From: Rhizobium mesoamericanum STM3625
Lineage (GTDB): Bacteria > Pseudomonadota > Alphaproteobacteria > Rhizobiales > Rhizobiaceae
Reading direction: 5' to 3'
Length of the DNA stretch: 64,000 bases
Assembly (NCBI RefSeq): GCF_000312665.1
Contig: NZ_HF536773.1
Span: 62,001-126,000 of the forward strand
The notes below the pieces were generated by a model that did no database searches, was not told where the DNA came from, and worked only from the letters and a program-made list of their open reading frames with translations. A program made the translations under genes and the position numbers. Position 1 is the stretch's first letter, and each line of letters opens with the position of its first letter. Shown piece after piece: positions 51,822-59,076 of the stretch.

Positions 51822-51967
51822 TTCCTCTTCCTCCTAAAGAGGAAATGTAGATCGCAAGTGTCAGCGTACCAGCGTCAATCGCGGGCCAATCGCGGAAAAT
51901 TAAAGCTGATAAAGCCGCAATCGCGAAGATACAAACGTCGGACGGACGGTAACTTATCCTTTTAGCG

Positions 51968-52399
51968 TTAGAATCTGCTACTTGAAGGATTCTTGCCGGC
52001 GCCGGAACCCGCGCCGATCAGGTCCAACAGGTATGGCAAACTTACCGGCTTCGTCGAGCGTAACACAACCGCTCCCTCACGATCCACCAGAACAGCCTCG
52101 AACTCTTCTGGAGACGGGCCGTTCAGGTCGTGGCGGATTACGTCTGCGTCGATTTCCACCGGGCTATCCGTGCTTGAGAACACCCCGCCGCCTGCAACAC
52201 GCAGAAGGGCGATGTCATGGGATCGGAGTGCATCTTGCTGGTTTTCCAGCAAATCCTCCTGCATTTCGGGCCGCTCGTCACTAGCTCCCTCAAATAGAAC
52301 CAACACGTGGCACTTGTTGCGAAATGGCAGGAGGCTCGGGCAGCGTTCAAGAACTCCGGACGATGCACCGACGAGCTCCTTTAGAAGTGATTTCAGCAT
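51968..52399 (-). CDS. DUF4174-like protein
   Basis: A 143-residue protein. FRNKCHVLVLFEGASDERPE opens a thioredoxin-like core, followed by ALRSHDIALLRVAGGGVFSS and EAVLVDREGAVVLRSTKPVS, a pattern of DUF4174 proteins, which lack the thioredoxin CxxC. No signal peptide is obvious. Function unknown. Confidence 0.6.
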   Translation of the reverse strand: MLKSLLKELVGASSGVLERCPSLLPFRNKCHVLVLFEGASDERPEMQEDLLENQQDALRSHDIALLRVAGGGVFSSTDSPVEIDADVIRHDLNGPSPEEFEAVLVDREGAVVLRSTKPVSLPYLLDLIGAGSGAGKNPSSSRF

Positions 52400-52548
52400 G
52401 TCTTCACGCCTTCAGGATCAAGGGAAATAGCAGTACGCCATCCGCCACTCTCCCTTAACGGGAACAGGCTCATTGCTTAGGTAACATCTCATCACTGTCA
52501 AAGTTCCTCGTAGCGTTCTTGGATGGATCGCGCAGCTCCTCGCCATGT

Positions 52549-52782
52549 TCACGCAGGTACTTCACAGTAGACCTGGCCGCACAGCGCCAATGTTTCTTTC
52601 ATTGCTTTGACGCGGGCTTCCGCGTCCTCATGCGAATAGGCCCAGATGCTGGCCGCCCAGCAGGCGTCGCCCATCCGATACTCGATCGCGAAGCTAAACA
52701 GGTCGCGCCCAGCCGCATCCTGACGCCTGAATGCCGTGTCAGGCTCGGTGTCAAAAAGATGTCCAATGTGAATTACTGTCAC
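52549..52782 (-). CDS. Hypothetical 77-residue protein
   Basis: GTG 52782 with GGGAG 7 bases upstream. Reads TVIHIGHLFDTEPDTAFRRQ, then WAASIWAYSHEDAEARVKAM. A small alpha/beta protein without recognised family. The EcfG-type promoter (52818-52842) excludes the longer frame to 52833. Confidence 0.55.
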   Translation of the reverse strand: MTVIHIGHLFDTEPDTAFRRQDAAGRDLFSFAIEYRMGDACWAASIWAYSHEDAEARVKAMKETLALCGQVYCEVPA

Positions 52783-52817
52783 GACTAAACTCCCTGGCGC
52801 AGCCCCTTTTGTGACAG

Positions 52818-52842
52818 AACCGGCCGGGACCACAACAGTTCC
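52818..52842 (-). promoter_or_regulatory. EcfG-type promoter for the 77-residue protein
   Basis: Reverse strand GGAAC (52842-52838), 16 bp, GGTT (52821-52818), 35 bp before GTG 52782. Confidence 0.65.
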
Positions 52843-52964
52843 CTATATTTTGCCGGTCAGCATCGTTTTGATGACCAGGGCAAATCGACACCTCAAATAT
52901 GTGGTGACACGCCTATGCAGCTGGGCGGTCCCCGCAAATTGCGGTAAGCTGGTCCCTTGGCCAA

Positions 52965-53210
52965 TCAGAGCCTTGCGTTGCGCTCCTTCCAATCGCGATA
53001 GGGAAGCAGTAGCTGTCCGGGAAAGCGCCGCTCGATTTCGCTTTCCGCCAGAGCGATCCTCGAGAGAATTTCGTCGAGGTCTTGGCGCTGACGCGCCTCG
53101 CTCGCCTGTTCGAGAAACTCCATGGCTGCAAATAATTCGTCATCGATCATCGACGCAAAGCGGCGCGCCAGATCATCGACGGGTTCGCTGAGTATTTTTT
53201 TATCTGTCAT
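52965..53210 (-). CDS. Hypothetical 81-residue helical protein
   Basis: Reads SEPVDDLARRFASMIDDELF, AAMEFLEQASEARQRQDLDE, IALAESEIERRFPGQLLLPY. Fully helical, charged and soluble. No family recognised. No good ribosome binding site, but the composition is convincing. Confidence 0.5.
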   Translation of the reverse strand: MTDKKILSEPVDDLARRFASMIDDELFAAMEFLEQASEARQRQDLDEILSRIALAESEIERRFPGQLLLPYRDWKERNARL

Positions 53211-53604
53211 AAGTCAGAGCCTGTGATTTCCAAACAAGATCGACAGCAACACGCATGGCAGGTTCCAAAATGGCCAGCCTGTTGCCCCATAACGTACACA
53301 CTGCCTTGGAGATGATCCAAGACGATGGAGGCACATGCTCAACCCGATCCGACCGCGGTCCCCAGCAAAGACCATGGAGCCCGCGCCTGCGACCGAATGA
53401 TTGCGAGGCTTGCGGCCTGCCTTTGCCTCACGATATTGTCCTGCCGCTTGGGATCTCTCTGGGTTTTCATCTCGGACCGAACTGATGAGCCCCATTTAAC
53501 CTTCAAAATCGCCGGATGTTCCCGCGACAACTACGTCCAAATCGGCGGATATCGGATAACACTCAACTGCTCCCGCATTGCCAACAATGAATTTTTTTGA
53601 CCCT
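53211..53604. other. Intergenic stretch, no gene seen
   Basis: Frames present lack start signals. A GGAAC at 53266-53262 on the reverse strand has no NGTT at 15-17 bp. Confidence 0.4.
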
Positions 53605-53629
53605 GGAACCTGGCCCCCGTTTCGGGGTT
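53605..53629 (+). promoter_or_regulatory. EcfG-type promoter for the DUF2934-receiver gene
   Basis: GGAAC (53605-53609), 16 bp, GGTT (53626-53629), 20 bp before ATG 53650. Confidence 0.7.
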
Positions 53630-53649
53630 AGTGAGCAGCGGAGGCGGAG

Positions 53650-54207
53650 ATGTCTGACCGAAGAAGTGAGTGGATCAGCAAAAGGGCCTATGCGCTCTGG
53701 GAAGAGGCAGGCCGACCGGTGGGCCACGACGAGGAACATTGGATGAAGGCCGTTGCCGAGCGCGAACTGATGGAGCGGACACAGGCATCTTGCGATGGCC
53801 AAGAGGTTTTGGCGAGGAAAAGAGCTCTCGCTTTAGTGAATACCGTCGCTCCGGCGCGTGTGCTTTTAGTAGACGAGGTGGTGGCGCAACGGCATCATAC
53901 CATGGTCGCTCTTGCTCGGGCCGGCATCAGTGCGGCCGAAGCTGGCAATGCTGACCAGGCATTGGTCCTTCTTAAGAAAAATCGCTTTGATGCAGTGATA
54001 ACGGACATGAGCATGCCTGGGCATGTCAACGGCCTCGGTCTGGCGTCGTGCGTGCGGTCCTTGTGGCCGCGCACGAAGGTGATTATCGTATCTGGACTGG
54101 CGAAGGTACGAAAAGTGGACCTTGGTCCAGGTGTTTCATTCCTCGCAAGACCGGTCCCTGACGCCCGGCTGATTGCCGCTGTGCACGGCTCTATCAGGCA
54201 CCGCTAG
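53650..54207 (+). CDS. DUF2934-receiver fusion protein
   Basis: A 185-residue protein with two parts. Residues 7-35 form a DUF2934 helix pair (ISKRAYALWEEAGRPVGHDE), a short domain usually found as a stand-alone protein in Hyphomicrobiales. Residues 69-182 are a receiver: VLLVDEVVAQ with Asp 75-Glu 76, phosphoacceptor Asp 119 (VITDMSMPG) and Ser 148 (VIIVSGL). The normally invariant Lys is Arg 167 (LARPVP). The Lys change may weaken or alter phosphorylation signalling. GGAGGCGGAG precedes ATG. Confidence 0.78.
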   Translation: MSDRRSEWISKRAYALWEEAGRPVGHDEEHWMKAVAERELMERTQASCDGQEVLARKRALALVNTVAPARVLLVDEVVAQRHHTMVALARAGISAAEAGNADQALVLLKKNRFDAVITDMSMPGHVNGLGLASCVRSLWPRTKVIIVSGLAKVRKVDLGPGVSFLARPVPDARLIAAVHGSIRHR

Positions 54208-54524
54208 GCAGTCCTCCGTGCCCTTTTTCCCAAGAATGATCAAATTCCGACCGTATCAGCAGTGAATTTTTCTTACCGTGGCCTGGCCGCACGCTCCTCT
54301 TGTTGAACCCGCGAGGCTTCTTCGTTGCACGCCATAGGCCGATTTTCGTCCTATGTCCATCCAGGGACTGTCGGCCGCCTAAGGGCTTTCCCTCTTCTCC
54401 TCTTCGTGACCCGCTGAGCGTTCGTCGGGGGAGAGTGAGCGCTGAGGCTAGTTGAAGCCAGCTGGGCCGGCATAAGTTCGATCCTCGGCGAAGTCACAAT
54501 TACAAATGAGCTCGATACGGAACA
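54208..54524. other. Intergenic stretch before the small RNA candidate
   Basis: No gene recognised. Two GC-rich imperfect inverted segments but no consistent ORF with a start signal. Confidence 0.4.
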
Positions 54525-54549
54525 GGAACAAAGTCTAGGATAACACGTT
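54525..54549 (+). promoter_or_regulatory. EcfG-type promoter for a putative small RNA
   Basis: GGAAC (54525-54529), 16 bp, CGTT (54546-54549), full consensus. A second GGAAC at 54519-54523 has no matching -10. Confidence 0.7.
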
Positions 54550-54555
54550 GGAGGC

Positions 54556-54626
54556 TCGGCTTTGGCCCCTCAAAGCCACTCCTGTTGCAACTCCACCCCC
54601 GCAACCGCGACTGCGGGGGATTTTTG
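54556..54626 (+). ncRNA. Candidate general-stress small RNA of about 70 nt
   Basis: Starts 6-8 bases after the consensus promoter. Hairpin 1: GGCTTTG (54558-54564) with CAAAGCC (54571-54577), loop GCCCCT. Then an unpaired stretch with ACTCCTG and CTCC, both able to pair with Shine-Dalgarno sequences. Then a Rho-independent terminator: CCCCCGCA (54596-54603) with TGCGGGGG (54612-54619), 8-base loop, and ATTTTT ending at 54625. No ORF fits. Alphaproteobacterial stress sRNAs often carry C-rich anti-Shine-Dalgarno loops, so this fits the class; identity with a named sRNA is not claimed. Confidence 0.65.
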
Positions 54627-54769
54627 CTGCTAAGATCGGGTGCCGAGTAAGGCAAAGCCCAGAGCTGCTTACAAGGCGCGTAACGAGGTCCAACTTCTTT
54701 CGGGCAAGGCAGCTTTTAACGGCCGGGTTAGCAAAACTGAGATCATGGATCTCACCACCTGCCGAAAAA

Positions 54770-55240
54770 TTATGCTTCTTCAGTGACCTCGTATTCCCGA
54801 GCCACTGCCGTCAACAGCCTCTTCAATTCTGGTTCCTTGACCCGGCGCGCCGCCTCCGCCGGCTTCATCCAGGCAACGCTCCGTTGGGTCATTTCCGGAA
54901 ATCGCTTCTTCTGGCGCCGAACTTTCAAAAAATAGACTTCGACGATTGGTTCGACTTCACGGCCGTCGGCTAAAAGCTTGGCATACCGAAACCGACCGCA
55001 GCGTTTTCTCTCGACCTTCCCAATAGCGCCAGCCTCTTCCCAAGCCTCGCGCTTCGCGACCTGGTGAGGCCGCAATCCTCGGATCGGCCAACCCTTCGGG
55101 ATCATCCACCGCTTCGTTTCTCTTGTCGTTATGAGAAGGATCTCTGGTCCATCCGACGTCCAGCGCAGGCAAAGCGCTCCGAACTGCCTTACGGTGGTAT
55201 CCCCCACCCCCTCCTCCGACTTATCACTCTTCATATTCAT
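54770..55240 (-). CDS. Nudix hydrolase
   Basis: A 156-residue Nudix protein with RWMIPKGWPIRGLRPHQVAK and REAWEEAGAIG, the Nudix box helix (REAWEEAG is complete; the box-start Glu is replaced in GWPIRGL). Resembles rhizobial diphosphoinositol-polyphosphate-phosphohydrolase-like Nudix proteins. The substrate is a nucleoside diphosphate derivative or a related pyrophosphate, undetermined. ATG 55240 is used (ATG 55234 possible). EcfG-type promoter at 55268-55292. Confidence 0.82.
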   Translation of the reverse strand: MNMKSDKSEEGVGDTTVRQFGALCLRWTSDGPEILLITTRETKRWMIPKGWPIRGLRPHQVAKREAWEEAGAIGKVERKRCGRFRYAKLLADGREVEPIVEVYFLKVRRQKKRFPEMTQRSVAWMKPAEAARRVKEPELKRLLTAVAREYEVTEEA

Positions 55241-55267
55241 TTTTGGGCTCGACGATTGAGCGCTCCT

Positions 55268-55292
55268 AACACTCTGGGCACCGCAGAGTTCC
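55268..55292 (-). promoter_or_regulatory. EcfG-type promoter for the Nudix gene
   Basis: Reverse strand GGAAC (55292-55288), 16 bp, TGTT (55271-55268), 27 bp before ATG 55240. Confidence 0.7.
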
Positions 55293-55398
55293 ACGGACGG
55301 AAGTTTGGGAAACGGGACAGCCCTTCGGCACGTCGTTGAGCGGCGATGGCTTCGCAGCGACGATACCGTTCAGTCAAAGAGGCAGTCCGGCCATTAAG

Positions 55399-55423
55399 GG
55401 AACAATGAGTACTTGGCGTCGTT
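55399..55423 (+). promoter_or_regulatory. EcfG-type promoter for the proline-rich protein
   Basis: GGAAC (55399-55403), 16 bp, CGTT (55420-55423), full consensus, 96 bp before ATG 55520. Confidence 0.7.
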
Positions 55424-55469
55424 TGGGCCAACCACGGACATAACATTCGGACGAAAAGGATTTTGAATC

Positions 55470-55523
55470 ATGATCACACCGGGGTGGCAGATCCTTTGCC
55501 GGAAAGCTGGAGGCACATCATGA
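55470..55523 (+). other. Possible leader peptide overlapping the next start
   Basis: ATG 55470 preceded by AAAAGGA; reads MITPGWQILCRKAGGTS then TGA 55521-55523, overlapping ATG 55520 as ATGA. It could couple translation. Alternatively the downstream gene starts at TTG 55463 in the other frame. Confidence 0.3.
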
Positions 55524-55828
55524 CCTCAATACAAAATGAGCCCGTGCTTCCAGGTGATCCAACGAGCCCCCCGATGCCGCCTCCCTTCAAACCAGACCCT
55601 CCCATCAAGGAGCCGGATCCAGACAGGCTACCTGACGAAGTGCCGCTGCCCAATCCGGACGAAAACAACTCTCCTCCGAAGGTCGCGATACGGGTTTGGG
55701 AGCCCTCGGATGCACAGAAAATTCTTGGCCAAGGATCAACGATCGATAGAGTCGACCCCGTAGCGTCGGTACGGCACAGGAACTACGAGAACCGCGATGT
55801 CAATGAGCGATTGCATCTTATCTGGTGA
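55520..55828 (+). CDS. Proline-rich small protein
   Basis: A 102-residue protein whose first 60 residues are Pro/Asp/Glu-rich (GDPTSPPMPPPFKPDPPIKE, PDRLPDEVPLPNPDENNSPP), like rhizobial stress-linked proline-rich proteins. The remaining 40 residues (IRVWEPSDAQKILGQGSTID) differ in style and may be read-through past a lost stop. GGAGG lies 8 bases before ATG 55520. The 3' end overlaps the next gene by 26 bases. Confidence 0.55.
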   Translation: MTSIQNEPVLPGDPTSPPMPPPFKPDPPIKEPDPDRLPDEVPLPNPDENNSPPKVAIRVWEPSDAQKILGQGSTIDRVDPVASVRHRNYENRDVNERLHLIW

Positions 55829-56141
55829 GCAGTTGGGCGCGGCAAGAGCGCTGTTGCGATGGCGTCCGGAGGACTTGGCCAAAGCCGCTAGTGTTTCGGT
55901 GTTGACGGTCAACGCGGTGGAGGCCCAAAAGGGCCCCCTTCCTCAAACGGCAACCACGCGGGCGCTCGCCGATGCAGTTGCTGCTGCCGGTGTCTTGCTC
56001 TTCGGCGAAGGGCCTGTCGATGGAGGACTGGGTGTCCGTCTGATTGCCAAGCCGTCGGCGACAATCGATGTCAACGAGGCCGAGACGGTCCAGTATCGTG
56101 AGTTTCTTGAGAATGATGCACCTCCAGGTGTTGGTGGCTAG
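55803..56141 (+). CDS. XRE-like helix-turn-helix protein
   Basis: A 112-residue protein beginning with an XRE-type DNA-binding domain: LSGEQLGAARALLRWRPEDL and AKAASVSVLTVNAVEAQKGP fit the first helices of the Cro/CI fold. A short alpha/beta C-terminal region follows. A probable small regulator with unknown target. Overlaps the proline-rich gene by 26 bases. ATG 55797 is an equally possible start. Confidence 0.6.
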   Translation: MSDCILSGEQLGAARALLRWRPEDLAKAASVSVLTVNAVEAQKGPLPQTATTRALADAVAAAGVLLFGEGPVDGGLGVRLIAKPSATIDVNEAETVQYREFLENDAPPGVGG

Positions 56142-56331
56142 GAAGCGAGCGGCTCGCTTCGACTTCCGCATAGCCCGAAACCAATCAGGTACGCGGTCAT
56201 ACCTGCCCGGTCAGGGGCATCGACACGAACGGTACGCTATCTGACCTTACCTCCACATTGCGAAACCGCTCATTGACGACTGAACCAAAGTCGGCGTGAA
56301 TGGCAGCGCGGATTTAGTTTGGGAGAGGGAC

Positions 56332-56745
56332 ATGTTGTTTGCGGACCTTCTTGGAAAACATATTCTCGTCGTTGAAGACGACTATCTGCAGGCGAACGCG
56401 CTTGGCGCGGCTTTAGAAGAGCAAGGAAGCGAAATTGTCGGGCCGTTCCCTGGCCTGGAGGATGGGCTTTCCGCTATCGAGCGCGAGCCGGTCGACGCAG
56501 CCGTTCTCGATATCCAAGTGAACGAAACAAGAATATTCCCGTTGGCGGATAGGCTCGCCGAGCGCGGAATCCCGTTCGTCTTCGTGACTGGCTATAACAG
56601 GGATATTCTTCCGGCCCGATTTCATGGACGCGATTGCATTTTCAAGCCAGTTTGCATGGACGCTCTGGCAGTGGCATTGGCCACCTCGATAACCAAGGCC
56701 GATGGAGAGCACGGGCACAAAATTCCGCCCGCTCAAGTGACGTAA
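56332..56745 (+). CDS. Single-domain response regulator, FAT GUY type
   Basis: A 137-residue receiver: HILVVEDDYLQANAL, Asp 60 (AAVLDIQVNE), FVFVTGY (82-88) and Lys 105-Pro 106 (IFKPVCMDAL). FVTGY matches the FAT GUY signature position, making this the third such receiver here. GAGAGG lies just before ATG 56332. The frame extends to 56296 without a better start. Confidence 0.85.
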   Translation: MLFADLLGKHILVVEDDYLQANALGAALEEQGSEIVGPFPGLEDGLSAIEREPVDAAVLDIQVNETRIFPLADRLAERGIPFVFVTGYNRDILPARFHGRDCIFKPVCMDALAVALATSITKADGEHGHKIPPAQVT

Positions 56746-56774
56746 CCAGAAAGTCAACCATCAAGCCCGCGTCA

Positions 56775-58004
56775 TTACTCCCAGCCAAACACGCTACGCC
56801 CGCCAAACCCGGCGGAATCGCGAAACTCACCGGCAACGATTTCCTTGAAATCGGGTCCCATCGCATAATGTTCGACCCGGCGTGCTTGTTGATCGAGACG
56901 CCTCAAAGCGGCAAGTTCGTCCTCGCGGGCAAGCTTCCCCTTGGCAACCGCCGATTTCAAAATGCGAATTGTCTCGTCGTAAATCTTCAGTGGCACCGGA
57001 AAGGGATGCCGATCCTTGCCACCATGCGCAAGAGAAAACCTCGCCGGATCGGAAAAGCGGCACGGGGCACCATGGATCACCTCTGAAACCATGGCGAGCG
57101 CCCTCACGGTCCGAGGCCCTACCCCCGGAACGAGAAGCAGTTCCGGATAATCTGTTGGTCCGCGATCGGCAGCAGCGGCCAAGTTCGCGTAGAGGCGCTT
57201 CATTCTTACGTCACTTTCGCGCACGTCGTGATGCTCGGGCATGATCAGGTGAGGCAGCAGCGGCTCATCACAAGGATGCGGAACAACAGCGGTTGGGCGA
57301 TCCAGAGCCACGGCTTCACGGGCGATACGGCCCGGATCGAGGGTCGCCAGAAGATCGAGTTGGCCACTTCGCGATCGATCGGCCCGCCGATCGGTAAGAT
57401 TAATGATATTGCCCTGGCTGCGGCCCTCAATGGCGCTATGCGGCGAGTCCAGAAAATTCTCCAACCCCTCCGACAGCCAGTGATATCGTCTCGCCTGCCG
57501 TCTTTCCGGATTCATTCCCTGCTGCACGACGACCCATTGACCATCACTGGTCACAATGAAGCCGTGGAGGTAGAGATCAAAACCATCCTGAACAGCCGCG
57601 CTATCCACCTTCGCAATCAACCGGCTGACATTGGCCAACGCCGAGCCGTCAATACCGACACGGTAGCCTATGTCGATGAGCTCTGTCGGCGTTCTCCGAG
57701 AATGTGAACCTCGCCCACCGCAAACGTGCAATCCCAACTCTGCCGAAAGAGGCTTCAAGCCTCGCTTCAGGGCACCTAGCACGCTCGTCGTGACACCGGA
57801 CGAGTGCCAATCCATGCCCATCACGGCGCCGAAGGATTGAAACCAGAAAGGATGAGACAGCCTGCGCAGCATTTCCTCGCGCCCATAATGATGCACGACA
57901 GCCTCTGTAATCAGAGCACCGAGCTTCGCCATCCGGTCGCTCAGCCAGCCTGGGACACGTCCACTATGGAGGGGCAAATCTGCACTTCCTGATCGCTTTG
58001 ACAT
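56775..58004 (-). CDS. DUF763 family protein
   Basis: A 409-residue soluble protein with the DUF763 pattern: GSADLPLHSGRVPGWLSDRM, VMGMDWHSSGVTTSVLGALK, DLYLHGFIVTSDGQWVVVQQ, RYHWLSEGLENFLDSPHSAI and, near the C-terminus, LLLVPGVGPRTVRALAMVSE, which resembles a helix-hairpin-helix. DUF763 is uncharacterised; the hairpin motif suggests nucleic-acid contact. Its upstream region ends in a bidirectional EcfG-type promoter at 58370-58396, about 370 bp away. Confidence 0.8.
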   Translation of the reverse strand: MSKRSGSADLPLHSGRVPGWLSDRMAKLGALITEAVVHHYGREEMLRRLSHPFWFQSFGAVMGMDWHSSGVTTSVLGALKRGLKPLSAELGLHVCGGRGSHSRRTPTELIDIGYRVGIDGSALANVSRLIAKVDSAAVQDGFDLYLHGFIVTSDGQWVVVQQGMNPERRQARRYHWLSEGLENFLDSPHSAIEGRSQGNIINLTDRRADRSRSGQLDLLATLDPGRIAREAVALDRPTAVVPHPCDEPLLPHLIMPEHHDVRESDVRMKRLYANLAAAADRGPTDYPELLLVPGVGPRTVRALAMVSEVIHGAPCRFSDPARFSLAHGGKDRHPFPVPLKIYDETIRILKSAVAKGKLAREDELAALRRLDQQARRVEHYAMGPDFKEIVAGEFRDSAGFGGRSVFGWE

Positions 58005-58369
58005 GGACCGGCTTCTCAGCTGCTAATCGAGACGTCTCCGCGCGCTTAGCACACTCGCGACGCCCATTTTCTTCGGCATATTTGGCTCTTTCGCTGCGTC
58101 GACGCAAGGCATGCTGAGCTTCCTTATTGCAGCAGTCATTTAAGCCGGAGACAAAAGGGCGACGCTCAAAGATGGGTCTTGTACAACCAGTCACGCAAGG
58201 CAGTAACAACATGTCCTATTGGATCGTTAGCCGCCCACTCACACGCCTGTCACGGCTCGGAGAAAACGGTTTCCTGGCCCGTGTCCTATGACGCTCCAGT
58301 CACCACCACTTTGTAGTCGCTTCCGTGGGATCACCCCGGCTCCAAATCCGCATAAAATTGCCGTTCGAT
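58005..58369. other. Long leader or intergenic region upstream of DUF763
   Basis: No gene recognised. If the reverse half of the bidirectional promoter is used, most of this is the DUF763 5' untranslated region. Confidence 0.4.
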
Positions 58370-58396
58370 GGAACATCCAGTTTTGCCGAGGGTTCC
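58370..58396. promoter_or_regulatory. Bidirectional EcfG-type promoter between DUF763 and a secreted protein gene
   Basis: GGAAC 58370-58374 and GTTCC 58392-58396. Forward: 16 bp then GGTT (58391-58394), 39 bp before ATG 58434. Reverse: 16 bp then TGTT (58375-58372). Confidence 0.7.
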
Positions 58397-58433
58397 GACC
58401 GGGTGATCCACGACAACAACGAGGAGAATTCCG

Positions 58434-58772
58434 ATGCAGTTCAAGATTCTTGCCGTGGCAGTGCTGTCACTTGGAATGGCGACATCGGCTTTTGCCCAGT
58501 CCAATCCGGTCCCCAACAACATGACAGGCGACAAGACCCCGGGGCAGGACGCAGGCGGCGGCGCAAGCGGTGACGTACAGACGCAGACAGGTACCAACAA
58601 GCCGATCGTCGTCGATCCGAACGCCACGAACAGCACGACTGGTGCCAACACCAATTCGACTGGCACGGTAGATCGCTCTCGTTGCCCCGCCCAACCAGCC
58701 CCCGGCTCAGTTGCGACCCAAGGCGGTAACGGTGGCGCATCCAAGAGTGAAGCCTGCCCGGACAACCAGTAG
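58434..58772 (+). CDS. Small secreted Asn/Thr/Gly-rich protein
   Basis: A 112-residue protein with a signal peptide (ILAVAVLSLGMATSAFAQ) and a low-complexity mature region (PNATNSTTGANTNSTGTVDR) with two late cysteines. No enzyme motif. Probably periplasmic; under the forward half of the bidirectional EcfG-type promoter. GAGGAG lies upstream of ATG. Confidence 0.65.
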   Translation: MQFKILAVAVLSLGMATSAFAQSNPVPNNMTGDKTPGQDAGGGASGDVQTQTGTNKPIVVDPNATNSTTGANTNSTGTVDRSRCPAQPAPGSVATQGGNGGASKSEACPDNQ

Positions 58773-59076
58773 TGGTCGTTCTGACGAGGGTTAACGTGAG
58801 CCCTCGTCAGATATCTATCTCGCAAAAACGCTCATTTGGTTGGTTCTCTTCCCGGCCGGCTCAAGCGCGTGGCGTGCGTGCATGTCCGACGCCGTTAAAG
58901 GCTCTCAAGGCACTTGCGATAGCGACCGCGCCGCGGCGTGCTTCAGCAGAAGAGCTATCCGGGATCCATAAATTGAGCGAGTCGACACTTCATCCGGCGA
59001 TACCGGACCAGCAAGGGGATGCCTGCGCCGGTCTTTCTTCCAGTTGGCATGCTCAGTCGATCAAGGAGCTTTCAAG
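58773..59076. other. Intergenic stretch, nothing recognised
   Basis: No EcfG-type site and no ORF with a start signal. Confidence 0.4.

Noticed and set aside
53262..53266. Reverse GGAAC upstream of the 81-residue gene
   Set aside because: No NGTT at the required distance.
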